A stretch of 45,178 bases of DNA from JBFYTX01 sp963739515 (GTDB lineage: Bacteria; Chloroflexota; Dehalococcoidia; Dehalococcoidales; RBG-16-60-22), in contig CAVUAO010000007.1 of NCBI GenBank assembly GCA_963739515.1, positions 1 through 45,178 on the forward strand, read 5' to 3'. Under the pieces are notes generated by a model, which was not told the DNA's origin, did not search any database, and worked only from the letters and a program-made list of their open reading frames with translations. The translations under genes and the position numbers were made by a program. The number at the start of each line of letters is the position of its first letter. The first letter of the stretch is position 1. Below, in pieces: positions 15,851-23,721 of this stretch.

Positions 15851-17098
15851 CTAGATGATTCTCCGCTGTTTCAAATTTACCAGGTCTTCCTGAGACAGGT
15901 GAAGCACTTCACGGTAGATTTCTTCGTTATGCTCGCCGATAAGGGGGGCGCGGAAACGCACACCGCAGTCGCCTATCTCTACCTTGACAAAGCCGCCGGG
16001 ATAGGTAATTTTCGTATCCAGCTCCGGGTGCTCGATTTCCCGCCAGAAATGCCTCTCCTTGAAGAGGGGGAACTCCAGCAGGTCTTTGGGCGCCAGGACC
16101 GGCGTCAACTGGATGCGGTATTCTATCGAGCCGTCGTGGAGCTCCATCTTGGTGTGTTTCAGGAAAAAAGTCGCCAGCGTGCGGCGGATTTCCTTGACCT
16201 CTGCCACCGTCCAGCGGTTCCAGCCGTCCTTAGCCCAGTCCCACTGCCCTAAAAGACCGGGGTCGACGCCGGCAGCCCTGATCCACGCCACCAGCGACTC
16301 GTTGTGCTTGACGAAATTGGGGCCGACCCAAAAGAAGAAAGCGACGCTGCCGTCTTTACACTCCCAGAGCAAAGGGATTTTTATCTGGCCGTCTTTGGCC
16401 ATGATTCTCATGCGTTCCCGACCCTCGCGGGAGACATTGATTTTCTGGAAAGCCCAAGGGAGCTTGGTCTCGATGGAGATGGCGAAAACGAGGCCCTGGT
16501 GCGAGGAAGCGTCCACCCGCTGGCCCCGGCCGGTAAAGCGGCGGTGGGCGAGGGCAACCATCGTGCCGATAGCCCCGTTCATGGCGCCGATAAGGTGGGC
16601 GTGGGGATAGCTGGGGGCTAAAGGAGGCCGGTCCGGCTCACCGGTGATATACATATAGCCGGATAAAGCCCACACGGCGAGGTCGCGGTCATTATAGTCG
16701 CGGTAGGGACCCTTCTGGCCGAAGCCGCTGATAGAGGTAAGGATGATGCCGGGATTGACCTCACTCAAAACGTCGTAGCCCAGGCCGATTTTGTCCAGAT
16801 AGCCCGGGGCGAACGACTCGATAACGACGTCGGCGGTCCTGACCAGCTTTTTAAATATCTCGCGTCCGTCAGCCGTCTCAATATCGAGGGTGATACTCCT
16901 TTTATTGGCGTTAAAGGCGAACCAGTAAAGGCTTTTCTCGGGGTCGGGGATATCATGGAAAAAGGGGGCTTTAGAGCGGTCGGGCTCGCCGCCCGGCTTT
17001 TCAATTTTAATAACATCCGCGCCGAAATCGCCCAAAGCCTTGCCGCAGAGAAAACCCTTCTCGTTAGTGAGGTCGAGGACGCGATAGCAGCTCAACAT
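15851..17098 (-). CDS. CaiB/BaiF (type III) CoA-transferase
   Basis: A 415-residue family III CoA-transferase, divergent from its neighbour. It keeps YRVLDLTNEKGFLCGKALGDFGADVIKIEKPGG at the N-terminus (the best-conserved family block), VVIESFAPGYLDKIGLGYDVL and GFGQKGPYRDYNDRDLAVWA. Its middle part (residues 205-290, with WVGPNFVKHNESLVAWI) is less typical. It is encoded two bases before the second CoA-transferase, so a two-subunit enzyme is plausible. It probably activates the pathway acid to its CoA thioester. Confidence 0.92.
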   Translation of the reverse strand: MLSCYRVLDLTNEKGFLCGKALGDFGADVIKIEKPGGEPDRSKAPFFHDIPDPEKSLYWFAFNANKRSITLDIETADGREIFKKLVRTADVVIESFAPGYLDKIGLGYDVLSEVNPGIILTSISGFGQKGPYRDYNDRDLAVWALSGYMYITGEPDRPPLAPSYPHAHLIGAMNGAIGTMVALAHRRFTGRGQRVDASSHQGLVFAISIETKLPWAFQKINVSREGRERMRIMAKDGQIKIPLLWECKDGSVAFFFWVGPNFVKHNESLVAWIRAAGVDPGLLGQWDWAKDGWNRWTVAEVKEIRRTLATFFLKHTKMELHDGSIEYRIQLTPVLAPKDLLEFPLFKERHFWREIEHPELDTKITYPGGFVKVEIGDCGVRFRAPLIGEHNEEIYREVLHLSQEDLVNLKQRRII

Positions 17099-17107
17099 CG
17101 GGTATCC

Positions 17108-18196
17108 TTACTCAAACGTAATGATGTTGCGCAACGCCTCTCCCTTTTTCAGGGAGTCGACCGCCTCGTTAATGCGCACCAGGGGATAGTGCCCGGAAAT
17201 AAGCTCGTCCAATTTAAGCTTACCGGCTTTATACAGCGACACGAGGAAGGGAATATCGATGCTGGAGCGTATCGAGCCGCCGCCGCAGGCCGTGAGGACT
17301 TTTTCCGTAAAAAGAAAATCGAACGGGATAAAAGCCCTCAGGTCGCCCTGAGCGAGACCCACGATAACGGTCATGCCCATCACGCCGGACATCAGGAAGC
17401 CCTGCCGGATAGCATCAACGCTGCCGACGGTCACGAAAACATAGTCCGCGCCCCGGCCGGAAGTCATGTCCGCGACGGCTTTAACCGGGTCTTTCACCTT
17501 CCTAATGTTGACCGTATGCGTGGCGCCGAATTTCAGAGCAGTTTCCAGCTTGCTATCCAGGACATCTACGGCGATGATGGGGTAAGCTCCGGAAAAAGCC
17601 GCCCCCTGTATCGAGTTAAGGCCGACGCCGCCCGTCCCGATGACCGCCACGCTGCTCATGGCTTTGACCTTGGCGCGGTTAACGACCGCGCCGAACCCGG
17701 AGGTCACGCCGCAGGCAAGCAGACAAGCCCGGTCGAGCGGCATGTCTTGGGGGACTTTCGTGACCAGCTCCTGAGGCACGGTGGTATATTCGACAAAGCC
17801 GCCGACAGGACCGGCCATCAGCGCCAGGGGCTGTCCCTTCCGGTTCTTATGCTTGGGCCTCATAAAAGCGCCCCGCTCCACACAGAAATGAGGCGCCCCG
17901 ATAGTGCAGTAATAGCAGTGGCCGCAGCCCGAGGTCACCGTGCCGATGACGACGGTATCGCCTTTCTTCAGCCTGGTCACCCCCTCGCCCACCTCGTCAA
18001 CGTGACCGGCGGTCTCATGGCCGGCCAGGCCGGGCAATGGCGACGGGATTTCCCCCGAGATAAAATGGAGGTCGCTATGGCATACGGCCGTAAACGCGAC
18101 TTTTACTTTCACCTCGCCTTTGCCCGGGGGGTCAACGGTCACCCCGTCTTCAACGACCAAAGGTTTGCCGACTTCGTAGACGATTGCAGCTTTCAT
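17108..18196 (-). CDS. zinc-dependent alcohol dehydrogenase (MDR), paralogue 1
   Basis: A 362-residue medium-chain dehydrogenase of the class III/FrmA-like type. Catalytic zinc ligands are in VCHSD, AGHE and LLACG. The structural zinc site C-x2-C-x2-C-x7-C is intact (SGCGHCYYCTIGAPHFC). The nucleotide site GTGGVGLNSIQ is followed by AVDVLD, where the acidic residue suggests NAD over NADP. Start ATG 18196 follows GGAAAGGA; a TTG 18 bases upstream is less likely. It is a close paralogue of the next gene upstream. It would oxidise an alcohol to an aldehyde or the reverse. Confidence 0.93.
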   Translation of the reverse strand: MKAAIVYEVGKPLVVEDGVTVDPPGKGEVKVKVAFTAVCHSDLHFISGEIPSPLPGLAGHETAGHVDEVGEGVTRLKKGDTVVIGTVTSGCGHCYYCTIGAPHFCVERGAFMRPKHKNRKGQPLALMAGPVGGFVEYTTVPQELVTKVPQDMPLDRACLLACGVTSGFGAVVNRAKVKAMSSVAVIGTGGVGLNSIQGAAFSGAYPIIAVDVLDSKLETALKFGATHTVNIRKVKDPVKAVADMTSGRGADYVFVTVGSVDAIRQGFLMSGVMGMTVIVGLAQGDLRAFIPFDFLFTEKVLTACGGGSIRSSIDIPFLVSLYKAGKLKLDELISGHYPLVRINEAVDSLKKGEALRNIITFE

Positions 18197-18214
18197 CGAA
18201 AAATTCCTTTCCAA

Positions 18215-19297
18215 TTATGCAAACATAATAACGTTGCGCAGCCCTTCGCCCTTTTCCGTCAGCGCCATCGCCTCGTTAATACGGGCCAGGGGAAAACGGC
18301 CGGTGATAAGCTCGTCCAGCTTGAGGCGGCCCGATTGATAAAGCATCACTAGATTCGGGATATCAATTTTAAGATTGGTGGCGCCCATAAAGCCGCCGAT
18401 GAGGTTCTTCTCCGTGGGAATCATCTCGAGAGGGGAGAAAGATAGCTGGTCTTTAAAGCTGGGCAGGCCGATCATCACCGTCGTCCCCCGCAAACCGGTA
18501 AAGGACATCCCCTGCTTGATGGCGGCGATGCTGCCGACGGTCACGAAGACCCACTCCGCCCCCCTGCCCGAGGTCAGCTTGCGGATTTCTTCGGCGGCCT
18601 TTTCGTTCCTGGCATTGACCATGTGGGTCGCCCCGAAATCCATCGCCATTTTCAACTTGGCGTCGAGCACGTCCACGGCGATAATGGGATAAGCGCCCAC
18701 ATAAGCGGCGCCCTGGATGGCGTTAATGCCCACGCCGCCGGCGCCCATGACCACGACGCTCTGAAAAGGCCTGACCCCGGCGCGGTTGACCACGCCGCCG
18801 AAGCCGGTAATGACGCCGCAGGCGAGCAAAGCCGCGCGGTCTAAAGGCATTTCTTTGGGGAGTTTTACCACCTGGGACTCATCAACAACCACATACTCGG
18901 CGAAGCCGCCGATATTGCCTTTCAAATCAAGTCGCTGCCCTTTTTTATTTTTTACCCGCGGGTTTTTGGGCGGGTCGAACCGGTGTAAACAGAGATGCGG
19001 CAGGCCGGTAACACAGTAATAGCACTTGCCGCAGGACGCCAGCAGCGAAACGACGACGGGGTCGCCGGATTTGACATACGTCATCCCCGCCCCTACTTTA
19101 TCGACATAGCCGGCCGACTCGTGACCGCCCACAAAAGGCACCCCGCCGGGCATCTCGCCTTTCCAATCGTGGACATCGCTATGGCAGATAGCCGTCGCCG
19201 CTAGGCGGATTTTTACCTCGCCCTTGCCCGGCTCGGCCAGGTCCACTTCTTCTATCACCAGGGGTTTATTCAACTCATAACAGACGGCAGCTTTCAT
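18215..19297 (-). CDS. zinc-dependent alcohol dehydrogenase (MDR), paralogue 2
   Basis: A 360-residue paralogue of the preceding dehydrogenase, with the same order of motifs: ICHSD, GGHES, ASCGKCYYCVTGLPHLC (structural zinc), LLACGVITGFG, GAGGVGINAIQ and AVDVLD. The two share long identical blocks such as PIIAVDVLD, so they come from tandem duplication followed by substantial divergence. This is the first gene of the minus-strand operon, with AGGAGG five bases before the ATG. Keeping both copies suggests two different substrates or steps. Confidence 0.93.
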   Translation of the reverse strand: MKAAVCYELNKPLVIEEVDLAEPGKGEVKIRLAATAICHSDVHDWKGEMPGGVPFVGGHESAGYVDKVGAGMTYVKSGDPVVVSLLASCGKCYYCVTGLPHLCLHRFDPPKNPRVKNKKGQRLDLKGNIGGFAEYVVVDESQVVKLPKEMPLDRAALLACGVITGFGGVVNRAGVRPFQSVVVMGAGGVGINAIQGAAYVGAYPIIAVDVLDAKLKMAMDFGATHMVNARNEKAAEEIRKLTSGRGAEWVFVTVGSIAAIKQGMSFTGLRGTTVMIGLPSFKDQLSFSPLEMIPTEKNLIGGFMGATNLKIDIPNLVMLYQSGRLKLDELITGRFPLARINEAMALTEKGEGLRNVIMFA

Positions 19298-19402
19298 AAA
19301 GACCTCCTGAAATATTATGTAAAGATACGGACCGGAATTTTCTCTTTAAGAGGCTATAACATCGGGGATAGTTAAGTCAAACGCGGTTATCACCTATGTA
19401 AA

Positions 19403-19495
19403 ACCTCACCCCCTATATCCCCCTCTCCTTGGCAAGGAGAGGGGGAGGAAATAAGGAGAGGGGCTCACGCCCCTCTCTGGCACTCCCTATTAAAG
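19403..19495. repeat. hairpin repeat R3 (half copy)
   Basis: Half copy between the first alcohol dehydrogenase and the pckA 3' end. It opens with CCTCACCCCCTA. Hairpin 1 is a perfect 12 bp stem, CCCCCTCTCCTT (19419-19430) with 19434-19445 and loop GGC. Hairpin 2 is GAGAGGGGC/GCCCCTCTC (19456-19464 with 19469-19477), loop TCAC. It lacks hairpins 3 and 4. Read on the minus strand, hairpin 2 follows the pckA stop and is trailed by CTTATTTCC, so it may act as its terminator. Confidence 0.85.
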
Positions 19496-19532
19496 CTTGT
19501 TATAAAGTAGATAAATTTAAGCGGGAAAAGGT

Positions 19533-21137
19533 CTATTTCACCTTCCCGAACACCCGGCGCACTCTGGGATTAAGGCCGCTGCCGACCTTTTCGATGGCTT
19601 CGTAGCGGAGTTTATTAAGCTCCCGCTGTTTTTGCTCGAACTCGGCGACGGAATAAAGTTTTTCCGGGTGGACCAGGATATCGTCCACCGCCCTGATGGA
19701 AGCCGGCACGTGGAAACCGGAGGGAGATTCCATCCAGTCCTCCAGTCCGCCCCGCAGGAGAGAGTCCAGAATGCTCATGGTGTGGCCGACATTAATATCC
19801 CGGAAGTGATAGCCTTCCCCTACCGAGCCGGTATTGATAAGGTAATACTGCACGTGGGGGAGATTTTGCAGGATATCATAAAATCGGTTGGCGTGGGCGG
19901 CCCGGTCCCCGGCGACAAACGGGTCGTAGAAAAACTCGGTCCTGATTTTGCCGGCCTGGGTGGGGTCGCCGGCGGAGGATTCCATGGCCTGCCCGAGCAC
20001 CATCAGCGCGGCCGCCTGGTCCAGGTTAAGTTTACAGATAGCCGGGATGGTGGGCCCGCGAGTAATGAGTACGATATTGTCAACAGCCTCGACATCGATA
20101 TGAGAGCTGGCATGCATGAAATCCTTGCGCAAAACGACGGCCCGGCCGTTGGACGTCCTTTCAAAGTTCTCAAAGTCGAAATCCCCGTCACCGTTAACGT
20201 AGACGTTCTCGCAGACGGTATCCGACTTCAACAGACCGTAGAAAATCTCGACCTGCTCCGCGGGGTTGACGCCCTCCGTCTTGACGAAAACGCCGCCGGC
20301 CTCAAAGCCGTGGAAAGAGCCGTCCGGCATTAAAGTGCCGCCGTCGTCCTGAATCAGCCACGACCGCTCCATGCCCTTACGCGCCAGGATTTTGCAGGTG
20401 GTGGTCGTCTTGCCATTGGCACTCAGGGCGATGAGCAGCGTGCGCACCGGCTTATAGGCGCCGTGGGCCGACTGCAGATAGTCCTCACGGCAGCCGGCGT
20501 GCAGGAAGATGCCACCGCGCCGCGTCTTAGCCACCCAGTCCTCCGAAGCGAAAACACCCTTTTTATACTCGCCGATATAGTTGGAGTTGCGTACGATTTT
20601 CACCGCGCGGCCGTCATCCAGGTAAGCCAGCCGGATGGTGATGTCTTTCTGGGGGAGGGGCCTGGACTTATTGGTCTGCCAGGCGGCATCGCCGAAAAAG
20701 ACAATCTGATAATCAGGTTTTTTCACCGGCTTCTGCACGGGAATAAAGAGATTCTTGCCGCCATAGGCGACATGGGCGAATTTGACCGGGCAAAGGAGCC
20801 TGACGACCGTGCTGCTATCCTGGTTGCCCACCGTGCGGTCGATAGATATCAGCTTTTCACCGGCCAGGGCTTTTTCACAGTTTTCCAGGAGCTTCGTCTC
20901 ATCCTCGCCGAAGGCATCGTCGACGCTGTTTTTGGTGAACATCTGCGAGCGGGAGGTGGGCTCGCTTTCCGCCACGAAGTTATTATAAAGCGTTTTGACG
21001 ACCCCCTCCTCCTTTTCCACCAGCGCCCTCAGGACGTCGTCGGGGGGATTATCGAGCAGCCGGTTTTCGGCTCTGGCTTTCTCCCTGATTCGATCAGCCG
21101 TCCGGGCAAACTCTTCCAGATTAAACATCGAGCTCAT
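19533..21137 (-). CDS. pckA: phosphoenolpyruvate carboxykinase (ATP), divergent
   Basis: A 534-residue ATP-type PEPCK (oxaloacetate + ATP to PEP + CO2 + ADP). The substrate-site block SNYIGEYKKGVF matches the canonical YAGEMKKG. The kinase P-loop is ALSANGKTTT (G242-K243-T244), and IQDDGGTL supplies the metal-site acidic pair. FEAGGVFVKTEGV and CENVYVN correspond to the conserved nucleotide-region strands. Several canonical residues differ (GLSGTGKTT has become ALSANGKTT, and NTRVSYPI is not recognisable), so it is a divergent subfamily. GGAGG lies eight bases before the ATG. It is a single gene, with a divergent upstream region carrying a palindrome. Confidence 0.88.
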   Translation of the reverse strand: MSSMFNLEEFARTADRIREKARAENRLLDNPPDDVLRALVEKEEGVVKTLYNNFVAESEPTSRSQMFTKNSVDDAFGEDETKLLENCEKALAGEKLISIDRTVGNQDSSTVVRLLCPVKFAHVAYGGKNLFIPVQKPVKKPDYQIVFFGDAAWQTNKSRPLPQKDITIRLAYLDDGRAVKIVRNSNYIGEYKKGVFASEDWVAKTRRGGIFLHAGCREDYLQSAHGAYKPVRTLLIALSANGKTTTTCKILARKGMERSWLIQDDGGTLMPDGSFHGFEAGGVFVKTEGVNPAEQVEIFYGLLKSDTVCENVYVNGDGDFDFENFERTSNGRAVVLRKDFMHASSHIDVEAVDNIVLITRGPTIPAICKLNLDQAAALMVLGQAMESSAGDPTQAGKIRTEFFYDPFVAGDRAAHANRFYDILQNLPHVQYYLINTGSVGEGYHFRDINVGHTMSILDSLLRGGLEDWMESPSGFHVPASIRAVDDILVHPEKLYSVAEFEQKQRELNKLRYEAIEKVGSGLNPRVRRVFGKVK

Positions 21138-21250
21138 TTTCGAAACCTCCGTGCAATTTCATCGCTTCAACCTGGTTCCTAAACACTTCCTCCCGGGAAA
21201 GCGAAAAAAGAAAAAGAAAAAGCGGGCCAGACCCCAGCCCCGGGAAGCGT

Positions 21251-21268
21251 GTCCCGATTAATCGGGAC
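21251..21268. promoter_or_regulatory. 18-bp perfect palindrome upstream of pckA
   Basis: GTCCCGATTAATCGGGAC is a perfect inverted repeat 114 bases before the pckA start, in the divergent gap with the 117-aa gene. It could be an operator or a fragment of the dispersed TCCCGA...TCGGGA repeat seen at 14540-14590. Confidence 0.35.
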
Positions 21269-21371
21269 GCATCAATGAAATATATCCAATTATAGCATAT
21301 TTTTTTATTACAAATATATAACATTTTTTATTTTTTCTTCTCAAAGACTGTTTTTCATGAACCATCTTTTG

Positions 21372-21377
21372 TATAAT
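21372..21377 (+). promoter_or_regulatory. candidate -10 box for the 117-aa gene
   Basis: TATAAT 30 bases before the ATG at 21408, at the end of a very AT-rich stretch (21285-21380). No good -35 element is seen at the right distance. Confidence 0.35.
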
Positions 21378-21407
21378 ATTCTTGATTAAGGCAGTACCGG
21401 AACGCAA

Positions 21408-21761
21408 ATGGGCAAGTGGCTTATCAGAATAATGGAAGCAGCCGCGTTAACAATTACGCTGGCGGCAGTGTGCCAGGAACTAGAAAAGCCCAAAGAGGAG
21501 AGGCACTGGCACGGCAAGGTGGGCTTTATCCCCTATGACTTCCGCATGCCAACCATCGAGAGGATAAAGGAACTGTGCTGGAACCCGGACAACAGCCGGA
21601 TATTCGTGCCGGGGATATGGGGAATCGGCTGGGTAATTAATTTCTATACCCTGTTTGAAAGAATGAGAATCATCGGGGAATACTACGTGACCGAGGACGA
21701 CTTCCTGATGCCAACGCCGACGTTGCGCCGGATACTGGAAAACCGACCGGTGATGCCCTAA
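21408..21761 (+). CDS. hypothetical protein resembling DUF5808
   Basis: A 117-residue protein. The central NPDNSRIFVPGIWGIGWVINFY recalls the DUF5808 pattern (a short region ending in GxGWtlNf); the family is recalled from memory and the function is unknown. A short hydrophobic N-terminal stretch (AAALTITLAAVC, residues 12-23) could be a weak membrane anchor. A very similar histidine/tryptophan-rich piece (ERHWHGKVGFIPYDFRMP) precedes the core. It is a single gene followed by repeat R4. Confidence 0.7.
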   Translation: MGKWLIRIMEAAALTITLAAVCQELEKPKEERHWHGKVGFIPYDFRMPTIERIKELCWNPDNSRIFVPGIWGIGWVINFYTLFERMRIIGEYYVTEDDFLMPTPTLRRILENRPVMP

Positions 21762-21806
21762 GAACGATTATATCGTAAACACATATTAAACTCATCGTCA
21801 AGCAGG

Positions 21807-22046
21807 TACCTCACCCCTACCCCTCTCCAGCCTGGCGCATTATTGAAATCGGGTATTTATCTTAGCTGGAGAGGGGAGGTATTATTGAGAGGGGCTAGCG
21901 CCCCTCTCCGCGGGCTACTCCCTCAAGATTATAGGGCGTTTAAGAGGGGCGAAGCCCCTCTTTCTTTTCTTCCCCCTCTTGAACAAATTATGTTTCGAGT
22001 CCTCATAATAAGCCTGTTCGAGAGGGGGATAAAGGGGGTGTGTATG
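21807..22046. repeat. hairpin repeat R4 (full copy)
   Basis: Full four-hairpin copy between convergent genes. The left end is TACCTCACCCCTACCCCTCT; the right end is GGGGGTGTGTA. Hairpin 1: CCCCTCTCCAGC/GCTGGAGAGGGG (21820-21831 with 21865-21876), 33-base loop. Hairpin 2: GAGAGGGGC/GCCCCTCTC (21887-21895 with 21900-21908), loop TAGC. Hairpin 3: AAGAGGGGC/GCCCCTCTT (21942-21950 with 21954-21962), loop GAA. Hairpin 4: CCCCCTCTTGAACA (21972-21985) with 22015-22028, 14 bp with one wobble and a 29-base loop. Confidence 0.88.
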
Positions 22047-22053
22047 GAAGGCA

Positions 22054-23319
22054 TTAGAGTTCTCCCCAAATCCCATCACGGTAAATCCTCGACAATTTAA
22101 CCGGCAACAATTTATTGGTTAAATTTTCACCGCTCCTGACGTAGACCTTAATATAGTTGCCGGTAAGGCCCGACCAGACGCCGCCGGAGGACTGCTCCCA
22201 GAGCACCTCCATCGTCCTGCCCAGGAATTGCTGCCGAAAGCCCTTTGAGCTTTCTCTTGCCAGGTCGAGCATTTGTTTACTGCGGTCTTTTTTGACGGCG
22301 GCGGAAACCTGTGATGGCATGGTGGAGGCAGCGGTGCCGGGGCGGGGGGAAAAGGGGAAGACATGGATACGGACGAATTTTATATCCCGGCAGAAATTCA
22401 AAGTCTCCTGAAATTCAGCATCGGTCTCACCGGGAAAGCCGACGATAACGTCGGTGGTGATAGCAACATCCGGAACCGAACCGCGAATAAGAGACACCGC
22501 TTTTAGATAGTCGGCGGCGGTATAACGCCGTTTCATTCTCTTTAAAACAGCATCGCTGCCGCTCTGGAGAGATAGATGGAAATGGGGACAGAGACGCGGA
22601 TCGCGCCAGAGGCTGATTAAGTCGGGGGAAATGTGGTGGGGCTGAAGAGAGGACAATCTCAAGCGGGTCACGGGCGTGTCCTTCAAAATGCGTTCAATAA
22701 GTCCGGCCAGATTTACCCCATCGGAGTTATAGGAGCCGATTTCCGTGCCGGTCAAAACCACCTCTCTAAAGCCGGCGGCAGTTTTTTCCTTGATTTGAGC
22801 TATGATTTCCTCCGGCAGGACGCTCACTTCACCGGTGCGGACAAAAGGCACGATGCAATAGGCGCAGAAGTTGCGACAGCCGTCCTGCACCTTGAGGAAA
22901 GCGCGATTACGCCGCGGGTTGTGTTCAGGGGGCGGATTCAGGCCGGCCGGCCGAGGGAGACGGCGAGCACTTTCTAGTAACGATAAAAGACTCATTTTGC
23001 GGTCGTTGCCGAGAACAAGGTCGACGCCTTCAATCTTTTGTAGCTCCTGCGGCGCGAGGTGGGCATAGCAGCCGATGGCGATAAGGCGGGCGGAGGGATT
23101 ACGGCGGCGGGCGAGGCGTAGCATATGCCGCGACTTGCGGTCAGCGACGTGCGTCACCGTGCAGGTATTCAGGATATAAATATCGGCCTTCTCCGGAGAG
23201 TCGACGAGCGTATAGCCGGCCTGAGCCAGCTGCGCCGCCAGGAGCTGTATCTCCGCCTGGTTCAGCTTACACCCGAGGCTGTCCAGGGCTACAGTAGGAT
23301 TTTTTATATTTTCTGCCAT
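22054..23319 (-). CDS. mtaB: tRNA (N6-threonylcarbamoyladenosine-37) methylthiotransferase MtaB
   Basis: A 421-residue radical-SAM methylthiotransferase that adds a methylthio group to t6A37 of ANN-decoding tRNAs. It has the N-terminal UPF0004 domain with cluster cysteines in LGCKLNQAE, NTCTVT and IGCYA, the radical SAM motif CRNFCAYC, and a C-terminal TRAM domain. The opening VALDSLGCKLNQAE is typical of MtaB and unlike the GCQMN of MiaB, which is encoded elsewhere in this window. Length is as expected. The upstream region holds repeat R5 and the divergent fabF. Confidence 0.93.
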   Translation of the reverse strand: MAENIKNPTVALDSLGCKLNQAEIQLLAAQLAQAGYTLVDSPEKADIYILNTCTVTHVADRKSRHMLRLARRRNPSARLIAIGCYAHLAPQELQKIEGVDLVLGNDRKMSLLSLLESARRLPRPAGLNPPPEHNPRRNRAFLKVQDGCRNFCAYCIVPFVRTGEVSVLPEEIIAQIKEKTAAGFREVVLTGTEIGSYNSDGVNLAGLIERILKDTPVTRLRLSSLQPHHISPDLISLWRDPRLCPHFHLSLQSGSDAVLKRMKRRYTAADYLKAVSLIRGSVPDVAITTDVIVGFPGETDAEFQETLNFCRDIKFVRIHVFPFSPRPGTAASTMPSQVSAAVKKDRSKQMLDLARESSKGFRQQFLGRTMEVLWEQSSGGVWSGLTGNYIKVYVRSGENLTNKLLPVKLSRIYRDGIWGEL

Positions 23320-23369
23320 CTAATTCAAAATTATAGCGTTACTTTTCTATCAGGGTCAAAATATACCAG

Positions 23370-23604
23370 CCTCACCCCCTTACCCCCTCTCCAAACAGCC
23401 GCATAGAGGTGACCTCAGGAAATTTTGTTTGGAGAGGGGGAATAAATGAAGAGGGGCTCACGCCCCTCTTAAACGCCCTGCTTTCTATGAGGGGAGAGCC
23501 TTTGAGAGGGGGCTTCACCCCCTCTCTTTTAACTCCCCTCGCCAGCCAGAAATACGACGGCCGGCACGTTGAAACAGGCTGGAGAGGGGCAGGGGTGAGG
23601 TATA
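23370..23604. repeat. hairpin repeat R5 (full copy)
   Basis: Full four-hairpin copy between divergent mtaB and fabF. Hairpin 1 is a perfect 15 bp stem, CCCCCTCTCCAAACA (23383-23397) with 23426-23440, 28-base loop. Hairpin 2: AAGAGGGGC/GCCCCTCTT (23449-23457 with 23462-23470), loop TCAC. Hairpin 3: GAGAGGGGG/CCCCCTCTC (23504-23512 with 23518-23526), loop CTTCA. Hairpin 4: 23535-23547 with 23577-23589, 13 pairs with one mismatch, 29-base loop. The right end GGCTGGAGAGGGGCAGGGGT then GAGGTA is the inverse of the left end of R4 with one change. Confidence 0.88.
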
Positions 23605-23635
23605 GTACCAGAACGAGCACCGTAAGTACAAATAC

Positions 23636-23665
23636 TTGATATTGGGCGTAAAGTGTGATTAAAAT
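23636..23665 (+). promoter_or_regulatory. candidate promoter of fabF-recJ
   Basis: TTGATA (23636-23641), an 18-base spacer and TAAAAT (23660-23665), about 56 bases before the proposed fabF start. It lies just outside repeat R5. Confidence 0.45.
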
Positions 23666-23666
23666 A

Positions 23667-23683
23667 AATCGTACCTCACGATT
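23667..23683 (+). promoter_or_regulatory. inverted repeat at the fabF transcription start
   Basis: AATCGT-ACCTC-ACGATT (23667-23672 with 23678-23683) sits directly after the candidate -10 box, where a repressor of fatty-acid genes would bind. It does not match the FapR consensus that I know. It is also short enough to be chance. Confidence 0.25.
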
Positions 23684-23721
23684 CATTTTCCCATTTACGC
23701 ACAGACGAGGAGGATATTACC

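Noticed and set aside
16955..18352. 465-codon plus-strand open frame across the CoA-transferase/ADH region
   Set aside because: It spans three well-supported minus-strand genes in antisense and has no recognisable fold; a GC-driven shadow.
21807..23604. Reading each repeat hairpin simply as an intrinsic terminator
   Set aside because: Most stems are not followed by a T-run, they occur in divergent as well as convergent gaps, and the order of hairpins is conserved. Single hairpins (for example in R3) may still terminate.
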